Of a stretch of DNA of 64,000 nt, positions 25,464 to 34,303 are shown in pieces. Under the pieces are notes generated by a model. That model searched no databases. It was not told where the DNA came from and saw only the letters and a list, made by a program, of their open reading frames with translations. The stretch spans positions 9,571 through 73,570 of the forward strand of contig NZ_FQVM01000012.1 of NCBI RefSeq assembly GCF_900129365.1, given 5' to 3'. This DNA is from Clostridium fallax (GTDB taxonomy: Bacteria; Bacillota; Clostridia; Clostridiales; Clostridiaceae). The translations under genes were made by a program, and so were the position numbers. Numbering within the stretch: the first letter of the stretch is position 1; each line of letters starts with the position of its first letter.

Positions 25464-25985
25464 ATGAAAAAGACATCAAAAATGGTTTATATAGGACTAT
25501 TAGTAGCACAAGCATTAGTTTTATATATTTTTGAAGGAATGATTCCAGTACCTTTTGTAACGCCGGGAGCTAAATTAGGTCTTGCAAATTTAGTAACGGT
25601 TGTTGCTTTATATACTTTAGAAAGTAAAAGAGAAGTATTTTTAGTGATACTTTTAAGACTATTATTATCAACTATGTTTGGAGGCAATTTATCTTCTCTT
25701 ATGTATAGTGCATCAGGAGCAATATTAAGTTTTATTGCAATGATATTAGTTAAAGAAATAGGTAAAAATAAAGTAAGTATAATAGGGGTTAGTGCTGCAG
25801 GATCTGTGTTTCACAATATAGGTCAACTATTAATATCATCTTTAATAGTTAAAAATATAGGAGTAATGCTATATTTACCAGTATTGTCTTCTGTGGGAAT
25901 AATTACTGGTATTTTTATAGGGATAACAGCTAATTATTTGGTAAAACATCTCTTAAAGCTTCCATACTTTAAAGCTTCTAATTGA
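25464..25985 (+). CDS. Gx transporter family protein (EetB/HepS-I-like ECF S-component)
   Basis: A 173-residue membrane protein with about five helices. The start SKMVYIGLLVAQALVLYIFE followed by PVPFVTPGAKLGLANLVTV is typical of the hpre_diP_synt_I (Gx transporter) family. ATG at 25464 follows AGAGGTGA; an in-frame TTA-side upstream start at 25443 overlaps the preceding gene and has no site. Relatives are found with NusG_II proteins in extracellular electron-transfer and Rnf gene sets and resemble S-components of energy-coupling-factor importers, perhaps handling a flavin or quinone precursor. No prenyl synthase subunit is near. Confidence 0.85.
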   Translation: MKKTSKMVYIGLLVAQALVLYIFEGMIPVPFVTPGAKLGLANLVTVVALYTLESKREVFLVILLRLLLSTMFGGNLSSLMYSASGAILSFIAMILVKEIGKNKVSIIGVSAAGSVFHNIGQLLISSLIVKNIGVMLYLPVLSSVGIITGIFIGITANYLVKHLLKLPYFKASN

Positions 25986-25993
25986 TAATAAAA

Positions 25994-26036
25994 GTATAAA
26001 GGACTCTAGATTATTATAATCTAGAGTCTTTTATAC
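25994..26036. terminator. 20-bp hairpin terminator overlapping the lysR stop codon
   Basis: Arms 25994-26013 and 26017-26036 pair over 20 bp with one G-U, around a 3-base loop that contains the TAA stop of the minus-strand lysR gene. The right arm encodes the last residues (GIKDSRL) of that protein. A T-run follows on the + strand. Confidence 0.9.
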
Positions 26037-26913
26037 CTTTTATAATTTTATCTTCTAAGGTATCTATGAGTAGTTTATTATGTTTATAAAAATCTGTTTT
26101 ATAACATAAATATAGCTCATATTTAAAGGAAATATTATCTATTAAAATTTCTTTGATTTTATCATTAAGAATATCTGTTATTCCTATCCTTGGTAATAAG
26201 CTTATATAAGAAGAATTTTGTAAAGCCTTTTTTGCAACATCTATTGAATTAGCAATAAAGGCTATGTTTAAGTTTTTAACATTGTAATTTAAATTTTCTA
26301 AATAAGTTTTTAAAGGATCTAATAAGTTTTGATTATCAGAAAGAAGTATAAATTTATTCAAAAATAAAAAATCTATTTTTAGATTTTCAGTTAAATTTAA
26401 GTTAGAATTCGATACAAATATAAGCTTATCTTCTCCAAGTTTTTTACAAATAATATTTGGATTTTTTATATTATTAAAAGACAATGATATATCGCAAAGA
26501 TTATTTAATAATAAATATTCAATATTATTATCATTACAATTTGTTAATTCAAAAGAAAAATTAGGATATTTGAAATTAATATCCATTATTATGGAAGATA
26601 AATTATAGCTTATAGATGTAGATGGAGAGCATATTATAAATTTATTTTTATTTAATCTTATATTATTAAGATTATCTAGCATTTTATCATAATTTTTTAA
26701 TATTATTTCACAATATTTAAGTACAATAGTACCTTCATCAGTAGGTTCTACACCTTTATTACTTCTCTTTAATAATTTTACACCCAATTCATTTTCAAGC
26801 TTTAAAATTTGCTGACTTAGTGCAGATTGAGATATATGAGATGTAAGTGCTACCTTTGAAATGCTTTTTATAGTTGCAATCTTATAAAAGGATTTTAAGC
26901 AATCAATATGCAT
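26014..26913 (-). CDS. LysR-family transcriptional regulator
   Basis: A 299-residue regulator. The N-terminal winged helix-turn-helix is clear (FYKIATIKSISKVALTSHIS, then QSALSQQILKLENELGVKL). Residues 90-290 form the inducer-binding domain (FIICSPSTSISYNLSSIIMD and so on). ATG at 26913 follows GGGAGGA by 6 bases. LysR proteins often control the divergent neighbour, here the radical SAM gene at 27410 across a 496-base gap. Its coding end forms one arm of the terminator of the Gx gene. The inducer is unknown. Confidence 0.93.
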   Translation of the reverse strand: MHIDCLKSFYKIATIKSISKVALTSHISQSALSQQILKLENELGVKLLKRSNKGVEPTDEGTIVLKYCEIILKNYDKMLDNLNNIRLNKNKFIICSPSTSISYNLSSIIMDINFKYPNFSFELTNCNDNNIEYLLLNNLCDISLSFNNIKNPNIICKKLGEDKLIFVSNSNLNLTENLKIDFLFLNKFILLSDNQNLLDPLKTYLENLNYNVKNLNIAFIANSIDVAKKALQNSSYISLLPRIGITDILNDKIKEILIDNISFKYELYLCYKTDFYKHNKLLIDTLEDKIIKGIKDSRL

Positions 26914-27409
26914 AGGTTCCTCCCAATTTCCATAGTTAATATTAATTTATTATAGATTAATAGTACATATTTTGTAAAATAAAAATATAAAACTTAAATA
27001 ATCATATATTAAAAAAATGTTAATAATATAGCTTAAAATTTTTTACTACTGGAAAATTTAGACTCATTGGTATAAAATTATATTATAATTATTCAAAAAA
27101 TTACAATTATTCATACTAAACAGTAGCCTCTTTCAATATAATAAATGGATTTAAGGATAAGGTTATAGAAAAAGATATATTTTAAATAGCACATATATAT
27201 AGCTAATATTAGAGAAGTTAATAATTGTAATAATTTTAAGAATGGTTACTGTTAGGTTATAGTTAAATCTTATTTTTAATCCTATACCCTTAATATCCAA
27301 TAAGTTAGCTTTGAATAAAGATAAAGTTCTTTATTCTTAATAAATTTAAAGGGTTAACATAAATATAATAGGTCAAAAGAATTATAACTATTATAGGGGG
27401 GTAGTAAAA
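26914..27409. other. 496-base intergenic region between lysR and the radical SAM gene
   Basis: The region is mostly A/T, with a slightly more mixed patch at about 27120-27330. I see no tRNA, riboswitch, open frame with a ribosome binding site, or convincing terminator. An unusually G-rich ribosome binding site (TAGGGGGG) sits just before the ATG at 27410. The length is unusual for this compact window, and a LysR operator may lie here. Confidence 0.4.
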
Positions 27410-28789
27410 ATGAAATTTGTAGAAAGTTTAGAGAAATCTGCAAAAGAGGCAACTATGAGAAAAATCTATGACTTAATTGATAAAGACCCAGAGAAAAATG
27501 TTGATAGGATATTTTATTTAGCAAAAAAGTTAGTTACAGATGAAGATTCTAAAAAAGGGGTTGAAGATGTAGAAAGGTATTACCATGAAATGCCTTCTGT
27601 GAAGGAATTTATACAAGGAGTATTAAAAAATACTAATCCTAATTGTTTAAAGATGTTTTATCAAAATTTTATTGGTAACGCAGTGTGGAATGGAATACCA
27701 AAGAGAGCAAAATGGATGGAAAAGGAAGATACTAAAATACCATTTGTTTTGCTTATAAGTCCATCAATGAGATGTAATTTAAGATGTAAAGGTTGTTATG
27801 CAGCTACATATCCTAAGGATCAAGGATTAAAGTATGAAGAGGTAGATAAAATAGTAGGACAAGCAAGGGATTTAGGAATACATTTTATAATAGTATTAGG
27901 TGGTGAACCTTTCTTTGTAGACTATATGTGGAGGATATATGAAAAATATAATGATATAGAGTTTGTTCCCTTTACCAATGGATCATTATTTACAGAGGAA
28001 GTTGCTGATAAGTTAGTTAAGTTAGGTAATATAATGCCTATGTTTTCATTAGAAGGATTTGAAAAGGAAACTGATGCTAGAAGAGGAAAAGGAACTTTTA
28101 AAAAAGTAATGGAAGGAATGGAACTATTAAAAAGTAGAGGAATTCCTTTTGGAGTTTCAAGTGCAACCTCAACTCATAATATTGATACAGTAACATCAGA
28201 TGATTTTATAGATATGTTAATAGAAAAAGGTTCAAAGATGAGCTGGTATTTTATATATATGCCTGTTGGAGATAAACCAGATGTTAAGGATATGTTAACT
28301 CCAAAACAAAGAATTGAACTTGGAAGAAGAACAAGAAAAATAAGAACTACTAAGCCATATTTTACAATAGATTTCTTTAATGATGCACCTTACGTAGGGG
28401 GATGTATAGCAGGAAAGTTTTATTGTCATATAAATTCTAATGGGGATGTGGAACCTTGTATATTTGCGCATATTGCTAAAGATAATGCAAAAGATAAAGA
28501 TTTAATAGATATATTTAGAGGCCCTTTATTTAAAGAATTAAGATCAAGACAACCATATAATAAAAATATGTTATTGCCTTGTATGATGATAGATAATCCT
28601 GATGTAATAAGAGAAATATCAGAGAAGGTCAATGCTTACCCAACAGATGAAAGTGGTAAGGCTATGCTAAAGGATGATGATTTCCATGAAAAGTTGGAAA
28701 AGCTTGCAAAGGATTTTACACCATATGCTGAAGAAGCTTGGAAAGAAGACTTTAACTCTAAAGGAAATGATAAATTTTCAAGAGGATAA
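27410..28789 (+). CDS. Radical SAM protein with SPASM-like C-terminal domain
   Basis: A 459-residue enzyme. After about 110 residues the radical SAM cluster motif is MRCNLRCKGCYA (CxxxCxxC), followed by GGEPFF, the SAM-binding GGE motif. Later, GGCIAGKFYCHINSNGDVEPC is a SPASM/twitch-like cysteine region that probably binds further iron-sulfur clusters, with one more Cys at LLPCMMI. This architecture is common in clostridia and Bacteroides and is annotated only as radical SAM protein. No small precursor peptide gene that would suggest RiPP maturation is visible next to it. The substrate is unknown; the divergent LysR gene may regulate it. Confidence 0.88.
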   Translation: MKFVESLEKSAKEATMRKIYDLIDKDPEKNVDRIFYLAKKLVTDEDSKKGVEDVERYYHEMPSVKEFIQGVLKNTNPNCLKMFYQNFIGNAVWNGIPKRAKWMEKEDTKIPFVLLISPSMRCNLRCKGCYAATYPKDQGLKYEEVDKIVGQARDLGIHFIIVLGGEPFFVDYMWRIYEKYNDIEFVPFTNGSLFTEEVADKLVKLGNIMPMFSLEGFEKETDARRGKGTFKKVMEGMELLKSRGIPFGVSSATSTHNIDTVTSDDFIDMLIEKGSKMSWYFIYMPVGDKPDVKDMLTPKQRIELGRRTRKIRTTKPYFTIDFFNDAPYVGGCIAGKFYCHINSNGDVEPCIFAHIAKDNAKDKDLIDIFRGPLFKELRSRQPYNKNMLLPCMMIDNPDVIREISEKVNAYPTDESGKAMLKDDDFHEKLEKLAKDFTPYAEEAWKEDFNSKGNDKFSRG

Positions 28790-28813
28790 TATACATAAAG
28801 AATATAACTTATT

Positions 28814-28850
28814 ATATAGGATAGGCTATAAGCCTATCCTATATTTTTTG
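28814..28850 (+). terminator. Terminator of the radical SAM gene
   Basis: A 14-bp perfect stem ATATAGGATAGGCT / AGCCTATCCTATAT with a 3-base loop is followed by TTTTTT. Confidence 0.93.
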
Positions 28851-28900
28851 CTAATATGATATAATAAATAACTAAGTATAGAAATTATAGGAGTGATATA

Positions 28901-30088
28901 TTGATTAAAAAATTTAGCATAGTAATGATTACTATCTTTGTCTTATTTGCTGCATTAGGATGTAATGGTTATGATAAAAATAAAAGATTAATCGGAGAAT
29001 ATACAATTTGTTCTTATGGAAATTATAGTAAGTTTTTAAAAGAAAGAGCTCAAATATTTTGTGAAAATAATCCTAGGGTGAAAATAGAAATAAAGGATAC
29101 GGACAAAGAAAGTTATTTAAAAGAAATAACAAATAATATAAATAATGGGCAAGTGAATTACGATGGATTAACTTTAAAAGGATATGAAATTTTAAATTTA
29201 AGAGAAAAAAATAAAGAGGTTTTTTCTAATTTATCTGAACTTTATAATGGTGATGATAATAGTATTTATGGATGGAGAAAAAGTGAATGTAAATTTGATG
29301 ATGGGTATTATGGATATCCATTAGATACAAATCCTATAATTGTTTACTATAACAAAGATATTTTTAATAAATATGGTATAGACCCTCAAGATATAGTAAC
29401 TTGGAATGACTATTTAAATAAGGGAAAGGAGATATTAGAAAAATCAAAGGGAGAATCCAATATGCTTTATGTTCCTGAAGATAAAAAGAGAGATTTTATA
29501 TCAACATTAATGTATCAAATTAATATAGGACAAGAAGCTAATGAAGAAAAGAAAGAAAAAGTAAGGAAAATAACAGAATTAATAAAAACATTAGGTGATG
29601 AAAAGTTAGTAACTAATAAAGAAGATATAAATAATACCGCAACTATAATAAGTTCTCCAGAATTTTATATAAAAATAAAAGATCAGTACTCAGGTGTTAA
29701 TTGGGATTATATGACTTTACCAGCTTTTGAGCCTGGTGGTAATAGATTTGTAAATTTAGAAGGTGTAAATTTTGTTTCAATTAATAATAAAAAAAATAAT
29801 GAGCCATTAAAAGAATTTTTTAAATTCTGTACAAATAATAAAGTGGTATTACTTGAGAGTATGTTTAAGTATGGTATTTTTCCAGCAAATACTCAATGTT
29901 ATAAACATTCAATAATTGAAAATAGAGAAGAACTTTTAGGGTATAGAAAGCTTTGGCAAAGTTTTGCTAATATTACATCAAGTATAAATAAAAAGCAAAA
30001 CTTTCAGGAGAATCTAACCAATAAAGATGAAAATTATAAAACTCTTATTACTTTATTAGAGGAAGAAATAAATAAAGAATCTACTTAA
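28901..30088 (+). CDS. Extracellular solute-binding lipoprotein (family 1), orphan
   Basis: A 395-residue lipoprotein. TTG at 28901 follows TAGGAGTGA. The signal peptide ends at the lipobox ALGC (about residue 21). The mature part has the bacterial SBP family 1 pattern, with GYYGYPLDTNPIIVYYNKDIF, then PQDIVTWNDYLNKGKEIL and a Trp-rich C-terminal lobe, as in oligosaccharide-binding proteins. No permease or ATPase gene is adjacent, so the partner transporter is elsewhere or the protein has a sensory role. It is monocistronic, flanked by two terminators. Confidence 0.85.
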   Translation: MIKKFSIVMITIFVLFAALGCNGYDKNKRLIGEYTICSYGNYSKFLKERAQIFCENNPRVKIEIKDTDKESYLKEITNNINNGQVNYDGLTLKGYEILNLREKNKEVFSNLSELYNGDDNSIYGWRKSECKFDDGYYGYPLDTNPIIVYYNKDIFNKYGIDPQDIVTWNDYLNKGKEILEKSKGESNMLYVPEDKKRDFISTLMYQINIGQEANEEKKEKVRKITELIKTLGDEKLVTNKEDINNTATIISSPEFYIKIKDQYSGVNWDYMTLPAFEPGGNRFVNLEGVNFVSINNKKNNEPLKEFFKFCTNNKVVLLESMFKYGIFPANTQCYKHSIIENREELLGYRKLWQSFANITSSINKKQNFQENLTNKDENYKTLITLLEEEINKEST

Positions 30089-30110
30089 GAAAAATATTAT
30101 ATTATTTAAT

Positions 30111-30163
30111 GAGAGGTATTTTCAAAATTAATTTAAAATAACTTTGAAAATACCTCTCCTTTT
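30111..30163. terminator. Terminator between the solute-binding lipoprotein and the glycosyltransferase gene
   Basis: A 16-bp perfect stem GAGAGGTATTTTCAAA (30111-30126) pairs with 30143-30158, followed by CTTTT. Confidence 0.9.
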
Positions 30164-30180
30164 AATATATTTATATTTTT

Positions 30181-31299
30181 TTATTTTAATATATTTTTAT
30201 AAACTGACAATGTATTTTCAGCAGTTTTATCCCAAGAAAAATCTTTACTTCTTTTATATCCTTTTTCAGCGATAAAGTTTCTAAAATCTTCATTATTTAT
30301 AATAGTTTCTATAGCTTCACTTAATGAATCCTCTTTAGAAGGATCTATTAAAATTCCACAATCTTTAACCACTTCTGGGATAGATGTAACGTTAGATGTT
30401 ATTACTGGTATTTTACAGCTCATAGCTTCTAAGGGTGGTAATCCAAATCCTTCATAATAAGAGGGATATATAAAACCTTCTGAACCGTTATAAAGTATAG
30501 GTAAGTATTCATCTTCGATAAATCCTGTAAGTATAACTTTGTCTTTTAAATCTAAACTGTTTATTAAATCTATTATAGATTTAGCATCATCTTTTAGTGA
30601 ACCCGCTATAACTAAAGAGATTTTTTTATTAAGAGATTTTAAAGAATTTTTAAATCCTTTTATTAAACCACAAACATTTTTTCTAGCACTAAAACCTCCT
30701 ATGTATAGCAAATAAGGTGTTGAGAAGTTATATTTTTTTTGTATATCTAATCTACAGATATCCTTATCTAAAGGAATAAATTTTTTATCAGCTGCTAGAG
30801 GTGTAACGAATATTTTATCCTTAGGGAAATTAGGAAAAAACTTTATTATATCTTTTTTTGAATACTCTGATACAGTTATTATAGCTGAAGAATTTTCAAT
30901 AATTTTAGGCATAAAATCTAAGAACTTTTTTAAATATCCTTTTCCTACTGTTTCTGGAAGAATATAAGGAATTAAATCATGAATAGTAACAATCTTTTTA
31001 CAATCTATATTATTAGATAATCCTATACCGTTTTGAGGAATATGATATAAATCTATATTATTTTCTTTTATAAAACTAGGTATATAATTATTTTCAAAAA
31101 AACGTTGATGTCTATTTGAAGCTAGGTATATAGAAGTATTATCTCTTTTAAATTTATTATAATTTTCTCCAGACCAAAAAATATTATAGAAATTCTTTGT
31201 ATCCTTATCTATAATTCTTTTAAATACGTTAAAAGTATAAGTTCCTATACCGGTACCTCTATACCAATTAATGCCTCTTCCATCTAAGGCTACTTTCAT
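30181..31299 (-). CDS. Family 4 glycosyltransferase of the spore-surface island (copy 1)
   Basis: A 372-residue GT-B enzyme. The start VALDGRGINWYRGTGIGTYT, the middle YLLYIGGFSARKNVCGLIKG and the nucleotide-sugar motif YEGFGLPPLEAMSCKIPVIT (EX7E) are all intact. TAGGAGTGA precedes ATG at 31299. It is transcribed away from a cotS-like gene 125 bases off, and the same arrangement recurs at 34304/35537, so the glycosyltransferase and kinase seem to work as a unit. CotSA-type enzymes glycosylate or build polysaccharide of the spore coat. The donor sugar cannot be told. Confidence 0.88.
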   Translation of the reverse strand: MKVALDGRGINWYRGTGIGTYTFNVFKRIIDKDTKNFYNIFWSGENYNKFKRDNTSIYLASNRHQRFFENNYIPSFIKENNIDLYHIPQNGIGLSNNIDCKKIVTIHDLIPYILPETVGKGYLKKFLDFMPKIIENSSAIITVSEYSKKDIIKFFPNFPKDKIFVTPLAADKKFIPLDKDICRLDIQKKYNFSTPYLLYIGGFSARKNVCGLIKGFKNSLKSLNKKISLVIAGSLKDDAKSIIDLINSLDLKDKVILTGFIEDEYLPILYNGSEGFIYPSYYEGFGLPPLEAMSCKIPVITSNVTSIPEVVKDCGILIDPSKEDSLSEAIETIINNEDFRNFIAEKGYKRSKDFSWDKTAENTLSVYKNILK

Positions 31300-31368
31300 T
31301 AAAAATTCACTCCTAAAAAATTATATATATATTATTAATATTAAAATCTATATGAAATTGTGAATGTA

Positions 31369-31396
31369 ACAGTAATACATTATTCAACATATAATA
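31369..31396 (+). promoter_or_regulatory. Candidate sigma-K promoter of the cotS-like operon
   Basis: AC (31369-31370), 17 bases, then CATATAATA (31388-31396) fits the sigma-K pattern AC-N16/17-CATANNNTA, about 28 bases before the start codon. The same nine-base -10 box precedes yabG. Confidence 0.6.
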
Positions 31397-31424
31397 AAAT
31401 GAATAAATAGATGGAGGGTAGATA

Positions 31425-32432
31425 GTGGAAGACGTACTTTATCTAGTGGAAAATAATTACAATATACGAATCTTAGACAGTAAACCTATGAAAAATATAT
31501 ATAAATTAAGAGATGATAAAGGTGAGGAATATTGTTTGAAAGTTATTAAATACAATTATCCTCATTTTTATTTTATTTTATCTGCTATTTTACATCTTCA
31601 AAAAAGAGGATTTCAAAAAATACCTAAAATAATGAAAACAATTAATGAAGAATATTTTATAAGAATAAATGATAAATTTGCTTATCTAATGCCTTGGATA
31701 GATTCAAGAGAAAGTAATTACGATAATCCTATAGATTTATATAGGGCAGCTAAAAAACTTGGCGAGTTTCATAAATTTAGTAGTAATTTTATAATAAATA
31801 AAGATATGAATCCTAGAATTGGATGGTTTACTTGGATTAATACTTTTAGGGTTAGAGGAGAGGAAATTTTAGATTTTGAGAAAAGAGCTCATCAAAAGAT
31901 TTTCAAGTCTGATTTTGATAAATTATTTTTATCTATGATTCCAAGAGAGATAAATTCAATAAATAAAACTTTAGAAAATTTAAAAAATAATAATTATTAT
32001 GAAGTTATGAATAAAGAAGTTACTAAACTGAACTTTTGTCATCATGATTATGCTTATCATAATGTTTTGGTGGATAAAAATGATGAAATAAATATTATTG
32101 ATTTTGATTATTGTATTTTAGACACTCATATACATGATTTAAGTTCTTTAATGATAAGAGCTATGAAGGATGGAAAATGGGATTTAAAAAAAGCAAATTT
32201 AATAATAGAAGGATACTTAAAAGCAGGATGGCTTACTAATGAAGAAATACCTTTAATGTCTGCATTTATGGAATTTTCTCAAGGATTTTGGCAAGTAGGT
32301 CTTCAATATTATTGGGAGAGGCAACCATGGGAAGAAGAAAATTTTATGAGAAGACTTATTAAATATAAAGAAGATATTGAATATAGACAAGAATTTGTGG
32401 AAGAATTTAAGCATTTTAAGGTGGTGAAATGA
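31425..32432 (+). CDS. CotS-family spore coat kinase-like protein (1)
   Basis: A 335-residue protein of the CotS/aminoglycoside-phosphotransferase fold. The catalytic loop is FCHHDYAYHNVLV (H-x-D-x-x-x-x-N) and the metal motif is NIIDFDYC, so it looks active. The N-lobe has the ATP-lysine candidate in EYCLKVIKY. GTG at 31425 follows GGAGGG by about 7 bases. It is the first of three genes in a likely operon behind a sigma-K-type promoter. CotS proteins sit in the spore coat of bacilli and clostridia; the phosphorylated substrate, perhaps a sugar or coat protein, is not established. Confidence 0.85.
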   Translation: MEDVLYLVENNYNIRILDSKPMKNIYKLRDDKGEEYCLKVIKYNYPHFYFILSAILHLQKRGFQKIPKIMKTINEEYFIRINDKFAYLMPWIDSRESNYDNPIDLYRAAKKLGEFHKFSSNFIINKDMNPRIGWFTWINTFRVRGEEILDFEKRAHQKIFKSDFDKLFLSMIPREINSINKTLENLKNNNYYEVMNKEVTKLNFCHHDYAYHNVLVDKNDEINIIDFDYCILDTHIHDLSSLMIRAMKDGKWDLKKANLIIEGYLKAGWLTNEEIPLMSAFMEFSQGFWQVGLQYYWERQPWEEENFMRRLIKYKEDIEYRQEFVEEFKHFKVVK

Positions 32433-32433
32433 T

Positions 32434-33171
32434 GTGATAATTGAAAATTTTTTTAGAAAAAAAGATATTTATTTAATCAAAAATAATGGGGTAAGAGGGA
32501 ACTTAATAAAGGATTGTAATATAGAAGATTATTTAGATATATTAAATGATTTTCATAAAAGGTTAAGAGAAGAAGATGAGATATTATCTTTAAGTATAGG
32601 AAGTACAATAGGTAAGTATTATGAGTGGTGTAATGTAATGATAAGAAGAATAAAAAGAGAACATAAAAATATATTATATAAAAAGGATTTAAATAGAATA
32701 GAAGAAATGTACTTAGAGATATTTCCTAAAGTTATAGAAGTTGCTGAAGGAGCTATAAAATCTATTAATTATTCTGATTATATAGAAATAATAAAAAGGG
32801 CTATGAGAAGAAATGAACTGATTTTAGGGAATTGTAGTTTAGATAACATATATAAGATAAACAATAAAATATATATAAGGGATATAGAATCAATTTCTTT
32901 TAATAGTTTAGAGGAAGACTTAATTTTACTTATAAATAAATTAAAGAAAAAGAAAATAAATTATAATTTAGATAATTTAATAAATGATTATATAATAAAA
33001 GAAAATTTAAATAGTATTAGTAAAAATTATATTAAAGCAATGACTGTATATCCTTCAGAATCTATGAAAGTATTTGAAAAAATAAGACAGGGTAGAAAAA
33101 AATGGACTGAAGATGAAAGTATAAAAAAGATTAAGGCTTCCTTAAAGAAAGATAATATTTCAGGTGTTTAA
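32434..33171 (+). CDS. Degenerate CotS-family protein, probable pseudokinase (2)
   Basis: A 245-residue protein starting at GTG only one base after the upstream stop, so translation is coupled. Its C-terminal half aligns with CotS kinases, but the catalytic loop is LGNCSLDNIYKI: the catalytic Asp is Asn and the HxD His is Leu, while the final Asn remains. The metal motif DFD has become RDIESI. The N-lobe is also shortened by about 90 residues. It is uninterrupted by stops and has normal base use, so it is a maintained gene rather than a pseudogene. It may regulate or scaffold its kinase neighbours. Confidence 0.7.
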   Translation: MIIENFFRKKDIYLIKNNGVRGNLIKDCNIEDYLDILNDFHKRLREEDEILSLSIGSTIGKYYEWCNVMIRRIKREHKNILYKKDLNRIEEMYLEIFPKVIEVAEGAIKSINYSDYIEIIKRAMRRNELILGNCSLDNIYKINNKIYIRDIESISFNSLEEDLILLINKLKKKKINYNLDNLINDYIIKENLNSISKNYIKAMTVYPSESMKVFEKIRQGRKKWTEDESIKKIKASLKKDNISGV

Positions 33172-33188
33172 TATAAGGAGGAGATATA

Positions 33189-34229
33189 TTGTTAAGGGTT
33201 AAATATGGAGATAAGAGATATCTTTGTGAATATGATCTAAATACAGATTTATTTAAGGAATTTAATATAGAAGTTAAGGATTTAGTTCCAGTGAGAAGTG
33301 TTTATGTACTTCAAACTAATAAAGGAAAAAAAATATTGAAAAAACTTAATTATGGAAGTAAAAGATTAAATTTTATTTGTTGTGCTTTAGATTTTATAGA
33401 AAAAAGTTATAAAAACATAATGAAAATAAATAAAAATATAAATGATGAAAACTTTGTTTGTAGAAATGGTAGTAGATATATACTTATTGATTTAATAGAG
33501 GGAAGAGAATGTACTACTTCAAATCCCGTTGATATAGAGGCTTCATCAAAGGCTCTAGCTAATCTTCATAATAGTTCTATAGGATTCTTTGATATGATAA
33601 AGGGAAATGAAGATTTTAAGGATTATATAGATATCTATAATTTAGAAGTTAATTTAAAAGAATCATTAAAAGATTTAAATGATTTTAAAAAGCAAGTTAG
33701 TAGATATAGCTATAAAAATGAATTTGATAATCTTTTTTATGAAAATGTTGATTATTATATAGATGAGATAAACTATTGTATTGATTATTTAAAAATTATA
33801 GATATAAATAAAATAGTAAATGATAATAAGAAAATAGTTCTTTGCCATAATGACTTAGCTCATCATAATATTTTAATTAGACAAGATGAAGTATATTTTA
33901 TAGATTTTGATTATTGTAAAGTTGATTTTAGAGTTAAAGATCTTAGCAATATGATAATAAAAAGTATAAAAAACTATGATTATGATTATGAAAAATTTTA
34001 TAATATATTAAGTAGCTATGAAAGTATTAATAAGTTAAATAAAGAAGAATATAAATTATTATATTTACTTATGAGATATCCAAAAGATTTTTATATGGCA
34101 GCAAAAAATTATTATTTAAAAGAAAAAAATTGGGAGGAAGAAGTTTATTATTGGAGATTTTTTAATAAAGTACAGCATAAAGAAAGTAGAAAAGAATTCT
34201 TAGACAGATTTTTCTATGAATATATATAA
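33189..34229 (+). CDS. CotS-family spore coat kinase-like protein (3)
   Basis: A 346-residue CotS-type protein with an intact catalytic loop LCHNDLAHHNILI and metal motif FIDFDYCK. The N-lobe lysines lie in GKKILKKLNYGSKRL, the clostridial CotS pattern. TTG at 33189 follows AAGGAGGAG. Third gene of the cotS-like operon, 17 bases after the pseudokinase. The C terminus (LLMRYPKDFYMAAKNYYLKE) matches the other copies in this island. It probably acts on the spore surface together with the flanking glycosyltransferases. Confidence 0.85.
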   Translation: MLRVKYGDKRYLCEYDLNTDLFKEFNIEVKDLVPVRSVYVLQTNKGKKILKKLNYGSKRLNFICCALDFIEKSYKNIMKINKNINDENFVCRNGSRYILIDLIEGRECTTSNPVDIEASSKALANLHNSSIGFFDMIKGNEDFKDYIDIYNLEVNLKESLKDLNDFKKQVSRYSYKNEFDNLFYENVDYYIDEINYCIDYLKIIDINKIVNDNKKIVLCHNDLAHHNILIRQDEVYFIDFDYCKVDFRVKDLSNMIIKSIKNYDYDYEKFYNILSSYESINKLNKEEYKLLYLLMRYPKDFYMAAKNYYLKEKNWEEEVYYWRFFNKVQHKESRKEFLDRFFYEYI

Positions 34230-34268
34230 TATACAAAATTGTAAATATATAATAAGAAGGGCTATAAT

Positions 34269-34303
34269 AAAAGGTATAAGATTTAATCTTATACCTTTTT
34301 TTA
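34269..34303. terminator. Shared terminator of the cotS operon and the second glycosyltransferase gene
   Basis: A 14-bp perfect stem AAAAGGTATAAGAT / ATCTTATACCTTTT with a TTA loop is followed by TTTTT, between convergent genes. Confidence 0.92.

Noticed and set aside
27410..28789. RiPP biosynthesis cluster around the radical SAM/SPASM enzyme
   Set aside because: No small precursor gene, peptidase or exporter is adjacent; the next gene is a solute-binding lipoprotein behind its own terminator.
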